Of a stretch of 64,000 nucleotides of DNA, positions 23,468 through 32,828 are shown piece by piece. The DNA lies in the NCBI GenBank assembly GCA_032119595.1, contig JAUMBQ010000004.1, positions 62,001-126,000 on the forward strand, written 5' to 3'. The position numbers were made by a program, and so were the translations under genes. Every line of letters starts with the position of its first letter. Position 1 is the stretch's first letter. A model generated the notes under the pieces. That model was not told the origin of the DNA, ran no database searches, and worked only from the letters and a program-made list of their open reading frames with translations. This DNA is from JAGIBJ01 sp032119595. GTDB lineage: Bacteria; Actinomycetota; Thermoleophilia; Solirubrobacterales; Solirubrobacteraceae.

Positions 23468-25441
23468 TTACCCGCGCACCTGCGCCGCGATCTCGTCGAC
23501 GATCGTCGGGTCCCTCAGGGTGGAGGTGTCGCCGAACTCCTTGCCTTCCACGATGTTGCGCAGGATGCGGCGCATGATCTTGCCGGAGCGCGTCTTGGGG
23601 AGATCGGTGGTGAAGTAGATCGCCTTGGGGCGCGCGAGCTTGCCGATGCGCTCGGCGACGTGGTCGCGCAGGGCGGCGACGAGCTCGGGGCTCGCATCGC
23701 CTGCGTCGACGTCGTCGAGGGTCACGAACGCCACGATGGCCTGGCCGGTGTCCTCGTCGGTCATACCGACCACGGCGGCCTCAGCCACCTCGTGATGGCT
23801 CACAAGCGCCGACTCGACCTCGGCGGTCGAGAGGCGATGCCCGCTGACCTTGATCACGTCGTCGGCGCGGCCGATCACCCACAGGTAGCCGTCGGGATCC
23901 ATCTGGGCAAAGTCGCCGACGACGTAGCGATCGCGGCCGAACTGCTCGAAGTACGTGGAGATGTAGCGGTCGTCGTCGCCGTACAGCGTCTGCAGCATCC
24001 CGGGCCACGGCTTGGTGACCGTGAGCAGGCCGTGTGTGCCGTGCGGGACGGGGTTGCCCTCCTCGTCGACGACCTCCACGCAGATGCCGGGGAGCGGCCG
24101 GCCGCAGGAGCCTGGGCGAGCTGGATCGACGCCCGGGAGGGTGGTGACCATCGTGTGGCCGGTCTCGGTCTGCCACCACGTGTCGACGATCGGGCAGCGT
24201 CCCCCGCCGACGACCTCGGAGTACCAGTGCCAGGCCTTCGGGTTGATCGGCTCCCCGACGGTGCCGAGCAGGCGCAGGCTGGAGCGGTCGTGCTGCTGCA
24301 CGATCTCGGCGCCCCACTTCATGCAGGCGCGGATCGCGGTCGGCGCGGTGTAGAAGATCGTCGCCTTGTAGCGATCGATGAGCTCCCACCAGATGCCCTT
24401 GTGGGGGTAGTCCGGCGCGCCCTCGTACATCACGCTCGTGGCACCGTTGATCAGCGGGCCGTAGACCATGTAGGAGTGGCCGGTGACCCAGCCGACGTCG
24501 GCGCTGCAGAAGTAGACGTCGTCGTCTTTGAAGTCGAACTGGTGCTTGAAGGTCCAGGCGACGCCGGTGAGGTAGCCGCCGGTGCCGTGCAGGATGCCCT
24601 TCGGCTTGGCCGTCGACCCGCTGGAGTACAGGATGAAGAGCGGGGTCTCGGCCTCCGTCGGGGCCGGCTCGCAGTGCGGATCGGCGGCGGCGAGCGCCTG
24701 CGTGAAGTCGAGGTCGCGGCCCTCCTTCATCGGCGCCTGCAACGGCGTGTTGCCGGCAATCGGGACCACCACGACGGTCTCGATCGTCGTGCCGTCCAGG
24801 AGCGGGTCGAGCTGCTTCTTGGTCTCGGCGACCTTGCCCTTGCGGCGCGCGCCGGCGGCGGTGATCAGGGCCTTGGCCTGGCTGATCTCCATGCGCTCGC
24901 AGACCGACTCGACGGAGAACCCGCCAAAGACGACGTTGTGGATCGCGCCGATCCGGGCGCAGGCGAGCATCGCGGCCGCGACCTCGGGCACCATCGGCAG
25001 GAAGATGCCGACGACATCGCCCTGGCCGACGCCACGGGACCGCAGCACGTTCGCGAGGCGCTCGGTGGTGTCGAGCAGCTCGGCGTAGGTGACGTCGCGC
25101 GACTCGCCCTCCTCGCCGGCCCAGTGGAAGGCGACCTTGTCGCCGCGGCCTGCGGCGACGTGGCGATCGAGGGCGTTGGTGGACGCGTTGATGCCGCCGC
25201 CCTTGAACCAGCGGTAGAACGGCGCCTTGGACGCGTCGAGGGTCTCGTCCCACGGCTTTGACCAGTCCAGGAGGTCGGTCGCCTGCTCCGCCCAGAAGGC
25301 GATCGGATCCGCCGCGGCACGCTCGCGAGCGGAGTCGTCGGTGTCGGCCGAGGCGGCGCTGAAGGCGGGTGGGGGCGGGACGTCGAGGCCGGCCTCCAGG
25401 CGGGAATCGAGCAGCGCTTCCAGGGACTGTTGCGTGGTCAT
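23468..25441 (-). CDS. acs: Acetyl-CoA synthetase
   Basis: Makes acetyl-CoA from acetate, ATP and CoA through acetyl-AMP; 657 residues, normal length. Motifs: P-loop ILYSSGSTAKPKG, DTWWQTETG, the hinge region and the C-terminal catalytic lysine in DLPKTRSGKIMRR, which is the usual acetylation site. The ATG at 25441 is preferred to the upstream in-frame start because the family begins there and GAAGG lies before it. It is divergent from an amidase gene across a ~320-nt gap with a perfect palindrome. Confidence 0.96.
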   Translation of the reverse strand: MTTQQSLEALLDSRLEAGLDVPPPPAFSAASADTDDSARERAAADPIAFWAEQATDLLDWSKPWDETLDASKAPFYRWFKGGGINASTNALDRHVAAGRGDKVAFHWAGEEGESRDVTYAELLDTTERLANVLRSRGVGQGDVVGIFLPMVPEVAAAMLACARIGAIHNVVFGGFSVESVCERMEISQAKALITAAGARRKGKVAETKKQLDPLLDGTTIETVVVVPIAGNTPLQAPMKEGRDLDFTQALAAADPHCEPAPTEAETPLFILYSSGSTAKPKGILHGTGGYLTGVAWTFKHQFDFKDDDVYFCSADVGWVTGHSYMVYGPLINGATSVMYEGAPDYPHKGIWWELIDRYKATIFYTAPTAIRACMKWGAEIVQQHDRSSLRLLGTVGEPINPKAWHWYSEVVGGGRCPIVDTWWQTETGHTMVTTLPGVDPARPGSCGRPLPGICVEVVDEEGNPVPHGTHGLLTVTKPWPGMLQTLYGDDDRYISTYFEQFGRDRYVVGDFAQMDPDGYLWVIGRADDVIKVSGHRLSTAEVESALVSHHEVAEAAVVGMTDEDTGQAIVAFVTLDDVDAGDASPELVAALRDHVAERIGKLARPKAIYFTTDLPKTRSGKIMRRILRNIVEGKEFGDTSTLRDPTIVDEIAAQVRG

Positions 25442-25760
25442 CGGCGGCCTTCGTCGGTGCTTGTGATGGCGATCACTCAACTGTATCTGGGCATGGGGGC
25501 ACTCGTGCGCCGCGTGCGACCTCGTTGCGACGTCTCGGGAGGGGCGCGGTATGCGTCATGCCGTCAATTACGCCTGTCGAACTGGACGAGGTCGCCTTGC
25601 ATCAACCGCTGAGCAACTCAGTTCGCCCGAATCTGCGGGGTGTTCGGTACGCGAGGGGAGGTCTCCGATGGCCATCGCGCGGCGATGGTGCTTCCGTGAT
25701 CTTGAACTCCGCTCAGAATCTGCTCTTCCGTTCAAATGACACTGCTGTAAGTATGGTCGG
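25442..25760. promoter_or_regulatory. Divergent acs/amidase control region
   Basis: No gene is convincing in this 319-nt gap. It is visibly less GC-rich near both ends. It holds a perfect 12-base palindrome, CGATGGCCATCG, at 25666-25677, and an RNA-type hairpin (CGGTATG/CATGCCG) at 25547-25563. A TAAGTAT box at 25747-25753 lies 7-8 nt before the amidase GTG. A short ORF at 25668-25739 has an excellent ribosome-binding site (GGGGAGG) but encodes only 23 residues. Confidence 0.5.
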
Positions 25761-27581
25761 GTGTCCTCCGATCCTGCGACTCCGATCCTCGACTCCGAGG
25801 CGAGCCCGGCTGCGCCGGCAGGCCCTCCTGCGGTGATGCCGGATCCGGCGCCTCGCAAGACCGTCGACGCTGCCCTGGCTGCCCTCTCGATGGGCGACGC
25901 GATCCCCGAGGTGGAGCGCGCTGAGGTGGCCTCGGATGCCGAAGCGTTGCAGGCCGCCGAGCGGACGCTGACCGAGCGGTCGGCCCTTGAACTCGCTGGC
26001 ATGATTCGTCGCGGCGACGTCACCTCGCGGCAGGTCGTCGAAGCCCATATTCAGCGTCTGGCGCTCACCGAGCCCAAGGTGCACGGGATCGTCGGGCACC
26101 GCTACACCGACGCCCGCGAGGCGGCCGACGCCGCCGACGCGCGCATCGCGGCCGCCGGCCCCGACGAGGTGCTCCCACCGCTGCTCGGCGTGCCCTGCAC
26201 CGTCAAGGAATCGATCGGCGTCGCCGGGATGCCGAACACGGCCGGCTTCAAGCCCGTCGCCGGCCGGATCGCCGAGCGGGACGCGCCCGCAGTGCGACGG
26301 ATCGTCGAGGCGGGAGCGATCCCCCTCGGCGTCACCAACACCTCTGAGCTGTGCCTCTGGATCGAGGCGCGCAACCGGGTCTATGGCGACAGCCACAACC
26401 CGTACGACGTGACCCGCACCGTCGGTGGCTCCTCGGGCGGCGAGGGCGCCGTGATCGGATCGGGCGGCACGCCGTTCGGCCTCGGCTCCGACCTGGCCGG
26501 CTCGATCCGCGTGCCCGCGTTCTGCTGCGGCGTGTTCGGTCACAAGCCGAGCGTGGGTGTGGTGCCAACCTCTGGGCACTTCCCGATGGGCGCCGGCCCG
26601 TCGCGCCGGATGATGGTGATCGGGCCCATCGCGCGGCGTGCGGAAGACCTCATGCCGCTCATGGAGATCCTCAACTACGACGATCCCGACGACCCGTACG
26701 ACCGCGTGATCCCGCTCGGCGACCCGGCCGCCGTGTCGATGAAGGGCCTGCGCGTGATCGTGCCGCACGGGCTCGGCGTCACGTCGTACGTGAGCCTGGA
26801 GCTGCTCGACGCCCGCGAGCGCGTCGCCCAGCATCTTGAGAGCCAAGGCGCCGACCTTGTGCGCGTCAATGCCAAGTGGCTGATTCGCGCGCAGATCGTG
26901 TTTATCGAGTCGCTCCGTGCGGCCTGGACCAGCGAGTTTGAGGCGAGCGTCGGCTGGGAGAGCCAGGCGGTGCGCAACCTCTATCGCGGGCTGCGTGGTT
27001 CGGATCCCGACCACACCGCCGCGTTCGTGAACCTTGCCGCGACGGTGAAGCTCGCCGGTCTGTTCCGCAAGGCCGGCACGACGGAGCCGCTTGAGCGGGC
27101 GGCCAACAAGCTTGCCGCCAAGATGGCCGAGCAGATCGGTGATGGCGTGATGCTTCTGCCGCCACTGCCGCGCGTCGCGCCGCGTCACGGCTGGACCACC
27201 CTGCGCCCGTGGGCGATGCAGACGATGGTGCCGGCCAACCTCTTCGGCTGGCCCGCCACGCAGGTGCCGCTCGGGATCGGCGAGGAAGGGCTTCCGCTCG
27301 GCGTGCAGGTGATGGCCACGATGGATCAGGACCACCGGTCGATCGCCGTCGCCATGGAGCTCGAGCGTGCCTTTGGCGGCTGGGTGCCGCCGGAATATGC
27401 GCCGGGTGCGCCCGCGCCAGCTGCTCGCGCCCGGCCGCAATTGCGCGCCGCCGTGACGCGTCGTCGGGAGACCGCGCTGCTGCGCAAGGGCGGCAACGTT
27501 CCTGCTGGAGAGCGCGTACTTCGGGTGGGCGTTCGGGCTGCCCGCGGGGCTATGGGGCTTGCGCTGAAGGCTCGCAAGTAG
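25761..27581 (+). CDS. Amidase (amidase-signature family)
   Basis: A 606-residue serine amidase. The Ser-cisSer-Lys triad is complete: Lys in PCTVKESIG, the cis-serine region in TVGGSSGGEGAV, and the nucleophile in GSDLAGSIRVP. The middle and C-terminal parts (PHGLGVTSYVSLELL; GWPATQVPLGIGEEGLPLGVQV) match fatty-acid-amide-hydrolase-like members. An N-terminal ~90-residue Ala/Pro-rich extension and a basic C-terminal tail are unusual. The start is GTG at 25761 after TAAGTAT. The natural amide is unknown. Confidence 0.92.
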   Translation: MSSDPATPILDSEASPAAPAGPPAVMPDPAPRKTVDAALAALSMGDAIPEVERAEVASDAEALQAAERTLTERSALELAGMIRRGDVTSRQVVEAHIQRLALTEPKVHGIVGHRYTDAREAADAADARIAAAGPDEVLPPLLGVPCTVKESIGVAGMPNTAGFKPVAGRIAERDAPAVRRIVEAGAIPLGVTNTSELCLWIEARNRVYGDSHNPYDVTRTVGGSSGGEGAVIGSGGTPFGLGSDLAGSIRVPAFCCGVFGHKPSVGVVPTSGHFPMGAGPSRRMMVIGPIARRAEDLMPLMEILNYDDPDDPYDRVIPLGDPAAVSMKGLRVIVPHGLGVTSYVSLELLDARERVAQHLESQGADLVRVNAKWLIRAQIVFIESLRAAWTSEFEASVGWESQAVRNLYRGLRGSDPDHTAAFVNLAATVKLAGLFRKAGTTEPLERAANKLAAKMAEQIGDGVMLLPPLPRVAPRHGWTTLRPWAMQTMVPANLFGWPATQVPLGIGEEGLPLGVQVMATMDQDHRSIAVAMELERAFGGWVPPEYAPGAPAPAARARPQLRAAVTRRRETALLRKGGNVPAGERVLRVGVRAARGAMGLALKARK

Positions 27582-27605
27582 CGCGCGTTATGGCCAGCGC
27601 GCGTG

Positions 27606-27638
27606 CGCAGGTCACCCCGCGGCGGCGGAGCACCTGCG
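27606..27638 (+). terminator. Hairpin between amidase and phosphatase genes
   Basis: Seven-base arms (CGCAGGT/ACCTGCG) enclose a 19-nt GC-rich loop, 24 nt after the amidase stop. It could end the amidase transcript; it also overlaps the likely promoter of the next gene. Confidence 0.4.
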
Positions 27639-27651
27639 ATCCTGACGGTCC

Positions 27652-28134
27652 GTGCGCGTGCTCTTCGTCTGTCTGGGAAACATCTGTCGTTCCCCGAGTG
27701 CCGAGGCTGTCCTGCGCCAGCAGATCGCCGCGCGTGGTCTGAACGGCGAGGTGGAGATCGACTCTGCCGGCACCGGTGGCTGGCATGCGGGCAACGCTCC
27801 GGACCGCCGCGCCGTCGCCGAGGCCGAGCGCCGCGGCATCTCCATGTCGGGTCGAGCACGCCAGGTCACCGCGAGTGATCTGCGCGATTTCGATCTCGTC
27901 ATCGCCATGGACGAGTCCAACCGCCGCGACCTCATCGCGATCGCAACCGACGACCAGGTCCGCGCGAAGATCCGCCTCCTGCGCGAGTGGGACGACGAGG
28001 CGATGGGCCACGACCGCGCCGTCCCCGATCCCTACTACGGCGGCGACCGAGAGTTCGCGGCGATGTTCGACATCATCGACCGCGCCAGCCGCGCCCTCGC
28101 CGACGACCTCGAGCAGCGCGTCAGCGACCGCTGA
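27652..28134 (+). CDS. Low-molecular-weight protein-tyrosine phosphatase
   Basis: A 160-residue phosphatase that removes phosphate from tyrosine residues of proteins, often those of exopolysaccharide export. The active-site loop VCLGNICRSPSAE has the C-x5-R-S signature, and the general acid is in VPDPYYGG. The start is a GTG at 27652, 8 nt after GATCCT. No tyrosine kinase or polysaccharide gene adjoins it, so its target is unknown. Confidence 0.94.
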   Translation: MRVLFVCLGNICRSPSAEAVLRQQIAARGLNGEVEIDSAGTGGWHAGNAPDRRAVAEAERRGISMSGRARQVTASDLRDFDLVIAMDESNRRDLIAIATDDQVRAKIRLLREWDDEAMGHDRAVPDPYYGGDREFAAMFDIIDRASRALADDLEQRVSDR

Positions 28135-28147
28135 CGGCCGGTCGCGG

Positions 28148-28281
28148 CGGCGGGCTTGGGTGTGTGGACATCGGACCCGCGTTCCACGGGCCGTTTGGCG
28201 TCTACGCGGGCTGCGGCCTCGGCGGGCTTGGGTGCGTGGACATCGGACTGGCGTTCCACGGGCCGTTTGGTGTCTACGCGG
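28148..28281. repeat. Two tandem copies of a 62-bp unit
   Basis: Copies at 28148-28209 and 28220-28281 (period 72 bp) are nearly identical, with about four substitutions. Each has the core CCACGGGCCGTTTGG. In copy 1 CCGCG/CGCGG arms form a hairpin; copy 2 loses it. The 72-bp period is a multiple of three, so the repeat would also read in frame, but no plausible gene covers it. Confidence 0.82.
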
Positions 28282-28384
28282 TTGGCGGCGCGTTGGTTGG
28301 AATGCGGGTTGGGGGACGATCAGGCATCAGCCGAGCGTCCATGTATGGCTCGCGGTGGGGTTCGGCGCGGCCGATCTCCCCACC

Positions 28385-28540
28385 ATGAGTCCCGACGCGC
28401 AAGCCACCGATCATGTCTTCCTGCCGCTCATCATTCGCGCGCAGTTCGTGACCTGTGGCCTGGTCCTGACCGCTGGTGCGGTCGTGGCCGGCGTTGGTGC
28501 CGTGGATCTCAGCGCCCTGCGCGCACTCTTCGGAGCCTGA
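28385..28540 (+). CDS. Possible 51-residue single-span membrane peptide
   Basis: An ATG at 28385 opens a short frame with a central hydrophobic stretch (FVTCGLVLTAGAVVAGVGAV). It lies after the tandem repeat and before a convergent secreted-protein gene. There is no ribosome-binding site and no clear -10 box. The amino-acid order is that of a real transmembrane helix, which is the only support. Confidence 0.35.
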   Translation: MSPDAQATDHVFLPLIIRAQFVTCGLVLTAGAVVAGVGAVDLSALRALFGA

Positions 28541-28593
28541 TCCACTGAGCGCCGACGCCGGGCCACGCCTGGCGGTCGCGAGTCATCCGGCGG

Positions 28594-30390
28594 TCAGCCG
28601 ACGCTGAAGGTCACCTTGCGAGTACCGGCTCCGGCCGCCCACGGGTACGACACGACCGAGCCGACGCGGGCTCGGACGGTGTAGCGCCCACGGGTTCGGA
28701 ACGTGCGGCGGAACTCCCAGCGTCCGTCTGGCCCCGTGTTGGCTACGGCGAACGTGCGCCAGCGTCCCTGGACCTGCGCTTGGAGTTCGATCGGGACCCG
28801 CTCGAGGTTGCCGACCTTGCTGCGCAGGGTGCCACGGAACGTGACCTTTTGGCCGCTGCGGATGCGGCGATTCGCCTCCAGGCCCGTGGCCGCGCGGACA
28901 TCGACGCGTGCCTGCGTGCTCGCGACCGCGATCGTGTCGTTCACCCGGGCTCGCCAGCTCGCAGCAATCGTCTGCGAGCCGCCGGCCCGTGGGATCGTCG
29001 CTGCGAAGCGCCCGTCTGCGTCGGTACTGACGCCGGGGAGCGGCACGGGTGCTGAGCCGGGGACCGGCGAGGTCGACGCGAGTTCGATGGCCGCCCCGCT
29101 GATCGGCACCCCGCTGGCGGTGACCAGGCGGCCTGACAGCGCGTTGGCCTTGGTCTTCGACCACGACGTGTTCAGCTCAGACCGCGCGGGGGAGCCGCCG
29201 CACCACACCGGATGCAGGCGTCGGTACGTGTCGCTGCGGGCACACCGTCGCTTCGTGGATCGATCCTGCCGGGGTACTTTCGCGGTGGCGGGCCAGACAA
29301 GGCTCATCGTCGCCTCGTCGGTCGCCGCGCTCCCGTTGGGTCCGCCGCGCAGCTCGAGGGCACTGCCTGGGCCGACGGCTGGAACGCCGCCGGGGCCGCC
29401 GGGGCCGCCGGGCCGGTTGGCGACCAACGTGCGCCCTGCCGCGACGACGGTCCGGTTGCCCGACGCGTCCTCCACGAGGAGCTGCACCGAGTGCAGGCCG
29501 TCGGCGACCTTGGTGGTGTCCCAGGTGAGCGACGCTGAACCTTGACCCAGGCACGGCTGCAGCGTGGTGAAGCCGCGGACGGTTCCAGGCAGCGGGACGC
29601 AGCGGCCCCCGCCGTCGGGGAACGCTCCGGTAGCCACGTCGACCCCATCGGCGGTGACGACGAGCCGGAAGAGGCCCGATCCGACATCGCTGGCCTGGAC
29701 CACGACGGCCGGCGCTCCAGACACGCTCGCGACGGGAGCGCCTTGTTGGAGCAGGTCGCCGGCAGCCGAAGTGAACGTCGGGCTGATCGAGTCCTGGATC
29801 TGGATCATCGCCTGGTGGATCAGGAGCTCGGCGAGGTAGCCGTCCACCGACCCGCAGTACTCGGAGGCGTTGCAGCTCACCCGAGCCGTGATGATGGTGC
29901 CCGCCTTGAAGGGCTGCGTGATCTCGAGCCGGTTGGCGGGATTGAGCGGCTCATTGGCGTTGCCGATGGTCTGGGCGAAGGCTTTCTGCTCGGCGAGTGT
30001 CCCGTCGGCGGTGGTGATCGTTTCGGACGCCCACGATCCTGCGTTTGGCGTCGCCTTGATCAGGAGCGATCGCATGAGGACCGCTGAGCCTGCCGTAAGC
30101 CCCGGCGTATTGATGCTGAAGCCGACGGCCGCGGAGTCGCCACTGGAATAGATGTTGCGGCCGTTGAGGCTTGCGGTGACCGCGAGCCCGACGTTGCAGT
30201 ACACACCGGCGCCCCGGCCGTCGACGTCGGTCTGCTTGACGACCGACCAGCCCTCAGCCGGCGCGGGGGCGCCCGTCGGTGTCCGGCAGGAGTACAGCGT
30301 GAACACGCCGGCGTCGGCCGAGGCCGGCGCCAGGGCCGCGACTACGAGGGCGGCGCCGATGGCCCGGCGAGCGATCGAGAGAAGGTTCAT
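28594..30390 (-). CDS. Secreted multi-domain surface protein with Ig-like C-terminus
   Basis: A 598-residue exported protein. The signal peptide (MNLLSIARRAIGAALVVAA...) is cut near ADAG. Residues ~28-210 form a strand-rich N-terminal domain with Cys pairs (YSCRTPT; SCNASEYCGSV). A region with an Ig-like strand pattern (LTWDTTKVADGLHSVQLLVEDASGN), a Gly/Pro linker (GGPGGPGGV), and two carboxypeptidase-like or Ig-like domains (SGRLVTASGVPISGAAI; FRGTLRSKVGNLERV) follow. This architecture is common in Solirubrobacterales genomes. Ligand unknown. Confidence 0.8.
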   Translation of the reverse strand: MNLLSIARRAIGAALVVAALAPASADAGVFTLYSCRTPTGAPAPAEGWSVVKQTDVDGRGAGVYCNVGLAVTASLNGRNIYSSGDSAAVGFSINTPGLTAGSAVLMRSLLIKATPNAGSWASETITTADGTLAEQKAFAQTIGNANEPLNPANRLEITQPFKAGTIITARVSCNASEYCGSVDGYLAELLIHQAMIQIQDSISPTFTSAAGDLLQQGAPVASVSGAPAVVVQASDVGSGLFRLVVTADGVDVATGAFPDGGGRCVPLPGTVRGFTTLQPCLGQGSASLTWDTTKVADGLHSVQLLVEDASGNRTVVAAGRTLVANRPGGPGGPGGVPAVGPGSALELRGGPNGSAATDEATMSLVWPATAKVPRQDRSTKRRCARSDTYRRLHPVWCGGSPARSELNTSWSKTKANALSGRLVTASGVPISGAAIELASTSPVPGSAPVPLPGVSTDADGRFAATIPRAGGSQTIAASWRARVNDTIAVASTQARVDVRAATGLEANRRIRSGQKVTFRGTLRSKVGNLERVPIELQAQVQGRWRTFAVANTGPDGRWEFRRTFRTRGRYTVRARVGSVVSYPWAAGAGTRKVTFSVG

Positions 30391-30609
30391 GGGCGATCAG
30401 GGTCGTGGGAGGGACCCGGCCGGGGGAAGGCGACGTGCCTACCGGGGACTGGGTGGCCACGTTAATGGACGTGAGCGTCCGTGCAGTTCATCGGGGGAGG
30501 TCCGGCGCCACCCGGCGTGTCGGCGCCACGAAGTGGACGCTGCGCCCCGCGCCCGACACCAGTCCAGGCGACGGCCGGCTGCCGCCACGAGCGGATACCG
30601 TTGGCCGCA
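30391..30609. other. Divergent gap, one short palindrome
   Basis: No gene seen. A hairpin GGACG-TGAG-CGTCC lies at 30467-30480. The promoter of the plus-strand gene is TACCGT at 30596-30601, 8 nt before its ATG. Confidence 0.4.
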
Positions 30610-31974
30610 ATGCGTGCCGCTCTGACGACGATCATCGCGAGCGCCGCTGCACTTGCGGCCGGGCTCGCTGGCGGAGCTTCAGCCGGAGCTGCGACCAAGC
30701 CGCCGTCGACGCCGCGGGCGGTGCAGGTGGCGCTGAGTGGTACCGCGCTGACGGTGACTTGGAAGGCGACGTCTGGCACGGTCGAAGCGAAGATCAGGAC
30801 GACCGTTGGCGCGAAGCGGCGGACGACGACGAAGCGTGGGAAGGCGAGCAAGGGCTCGCTGACGACGAAGGTCGTCGGGGCCAAAGGCGCAGCGCTCTCC
30901 ACGACCGCAGTGACGGTGCAGACCCGCCGCTGCGTCGGCGCCGGCAAGGCCAAGCGGTGCAGCGCCTACGGGAAGTGGAAGCGGCCGTCGGCCGCCAAGC
31001 TCCCCGGGAGCGAAGGGCCCACCGCCGGGACGACGCCCGGGACGGGAACGACGCCCGTCACTGCTCCCACGACGCCGAGCGGCCCGGTCCCCACCATCGG
31101 CGGCTGCCCGGTCTTCCCAGCTGACCACGCCTTCAACCAGGACGTTTCCGGCTTCCCACTTGACCCGCGGTCCGATGCGTACATCCAGACCATCGGCGCG
31201 AGCGGGCGCGTGCATCCCGATTTCGGCGCTGCCGACCTCGGCCAGGGCCCCGGCGGATTCGGCATCCCCTACCGCGTGGTGCCGAAGAGTCAGCCAATCG
31301 TGAGGACGACGTTCGGCGACTACGCGGACGAAAGCGACTTCATCCCCGGCGAGGTCGGCTACCCAATCCCCCTCGACACGCCCATTGAGGGCGGCCCGAA
31401 CTCGGGCGGCGACCGCCACGTGCTCGTCGTCCGTCAGGAGGAATGCAAGCTCTACGAGCTGGGCAACGCCTACCCCGACGCCGGCGGCTGGAAGGCCAGT
31501 GGCGGGGCCATCTGGGACCTCGCCAGCGGCCGACGTCCGGCCACGGCCCAGCCGGGATGGACCAGCGCCGACGCTGCCGGTCTCGCGATCCTGCCGGCCC
31601 TCGTGCGCTACGACGAAGTCGCCGCCGGCGAGATCCGCCACGCCGTGCGCTTCACCGTCTCCGGCACCCAGCGGGCCTACATCGCCCCCGCAAGCCACTG
31701 GACGAACAACGTCACCGACCCGAACGTTCCGCCGATGGGCCTGCGCCTACGCATGCGGGCCGACTTCGACCTGTCCAAGTTCAAAGGCCAGTCGCTCGTC
31801 GTAGCGACGGCGCTGAAGAAGTACGGCATGATCGTCGCCGACAACGGGTCGGACTGGTACATCAGCGGCGCCGCCGACCCCCGCTGGGACGACGATGACC
31901 TCAACCAGCTCAAGACGATCCCGGGCAACGCCTTCGAGGTCGTGAAGACCGGCGAGATCGTCCGCGGTTACTGA
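30610..31974 (+). CDS. Secreted protein with FN3-like N-terminus
   Basis: A 454-residue exported protein. A signal peptide (basic start, then Ala/Leu core) precedes a single fibronectin-like strand pattern (PRAVQVALSGTALTVTWKATS). A Thr/Pro/Gly linker at ~135-160 leads to a ~280-residue domain with conserved-looking blocks (DPRSDAYIQTIG; GIPYRVV; YGMIVADNGSDWYISGAADP; IPGNAFEVVKTG). The last block is shared by many uncharacterised actinobacterial exported proteins. The ATG at 30610 follows TACCGT by 8 nt. Its stop overlaps the next gene's stop by 7 nt on the other strand. Confidence 0.78.
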   Translation: MRAALTTIIASAAALAAGLAGGASAGAATKPPSTPRAVQVALSGTALTVTWKATSGTVEAKIRTTVGAKRRTTTKRGKASKGSLTTKVVGAKGAALSTTAVTVQTRRCVGAGKAKRCSAYGKWKRPSAAKLPGSEGPTAGTTPGTGTTPVTAPTTPSGPVPTIGGCPVFPADHAFNQDVSGFPLDPRSDAYIQTIGASGRVHPDFGAADLGQGPGGFGIPYRVVPKSQPIVRTTFGDYADESDFIPGEVGYPIPLDTPIEGGPNSGGDRHVLVVRQEECKLYELGNAYPDAGGWKASGGAIWDLASGRRPATAQPGWTSADAAGLAILPALVRYDEVAAGEIRHAVRFTVSGTQRAYIAPASHWTNNVTDPNVPPMGLRLRMRADFDLSKFKGQSLVVATALKKYGMIVADNGSDWYISGAADPRWDDDDLNQLKTIPGNAFEVVKTGEIVRGY

Positions 31975-32828
31975 GAAGCGCCCGGCTCGACCGGGGCGGC
32001 AGCCGACTGGGCCGGGGCCGCATCGGTCGCCACGTCGCCCGCGGCGCGAGCGCTCGTCCCGGCGCCAGCGCTCTCCAGCGCCTTCTTGCGCACCAGCAGC
32101 CAGGTCAGCCAGACGCCGACGCCAAACAGCGGGTAGCCCATGATGAGCTTCACGGTGCCGAGGATCACGACGTCGTCGTCCATCAGGTAGATCGGGATCT
32201 GGATCGCGAGCCGGATCGTGAAGATGCCGACCCACAGCAGCGACGCGAGCTTGTAGCGACGGAGTTTGACGGGGTCCTCGCGCCATCCGTCGTCGGTCTC
32301 TTCGCTCAGGTTCTCGGCGATGTAGCCCACGAACGGGCGGTGCAACAAGACCGAGCCCAGCGCGAGGGTGCCGTAGCCAACGTTGACGGCGAAGCTCGGC
32401 AGGAAGAAGTTCTTGGCCTCGCCCGTCACGGTTGCGATGCCGGCCGCGATCGCGACGCCGAGGATGCCGAAGAGCGCGAACCGTGCGGGCTCCCGGCGGA
32501 CGAGCCGCACCAGCGCCATCACGACGGCGAGAGCGACCGCGATGATCGCCGCCTCCTTGACCTCGGACCCCGCCGTAGAGGCAATCAGGAACGCGATCGG
32601 AGGCACGCCCGACTCGACCATCCCGACCGGGCCACCCATCGCTTCCAGCAACGACGGCTGCTCGTCGCCAAAGGCGAGTTCGCCAGCCGACGCGCGATGC
32701 GGCGGGTGGGGGATCTCGGGGAGTTCGTCGAGGGAGACCTCGACGTGGTGCTCTTCGGTGCCGACCTCGAACTTGGGGTCGTGGTGCTTGCCCAGATCGA
32801 CCTCGGGCCCGGGCTCGTGCTCGCTCAC
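31968..32828 (-). CDS. DUF3159 integral membrane protein
   Basis: A 286-residue actinobacterial membrane protein. After a charged ~60-residue N-terminus come six to seven hydrophobic segments with the DUF3159 pattern (LEAMGGPVGMVESGVPPIAFL; SFAVNVGYGTLALGSVLLHRPFVGY). A long Ala-rich C-terminal tail follows. The start is a GTG overlapping the previous gene's stop (GTGA), so the two are translationally coupled. Function unknown. Confidence 0.85.
   Translation of the reverse strand: MSEHEPGPEVDLGKHHDPKFEVGTEEHHVEVSLDELPEIPHPPHRASAGELAFGDEQPSLLEAMGGPVGMVESGVPPIAFLIASTAGSEVKEAAIIAVALAVVMALVRLVRREPARFALFGILGVAIAAGIATVTGEAKNFFLPSFAVNVGYGTLALGSVLLHRPFVGYIAENLSEETDDGWREDPVKLRRYKLASLLWVGIFTIRLAIQIPIYLMDDDVVILGTVKLIMGYPLFGVGVWLTWLLVRKKALESAGAGTSARAAGDVATDAAPAQSAAAPVEPGASQ

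Noticed and set aside
22778..25261. 827-residue open frame opposite acs
   Set aside because: It runs antisense to acetyl-CoA synthetase and through the end of the secreted protein; the amino-acid content is Arg/Gly/Asp-rich as is typical of high-GC shadows.
25551..25739. 62-residue ORF in the acs/amidase gap
   Set aside because: No start signal at 25551; only its last 23 codons have a good ribosome-binding site, which is noted separately.
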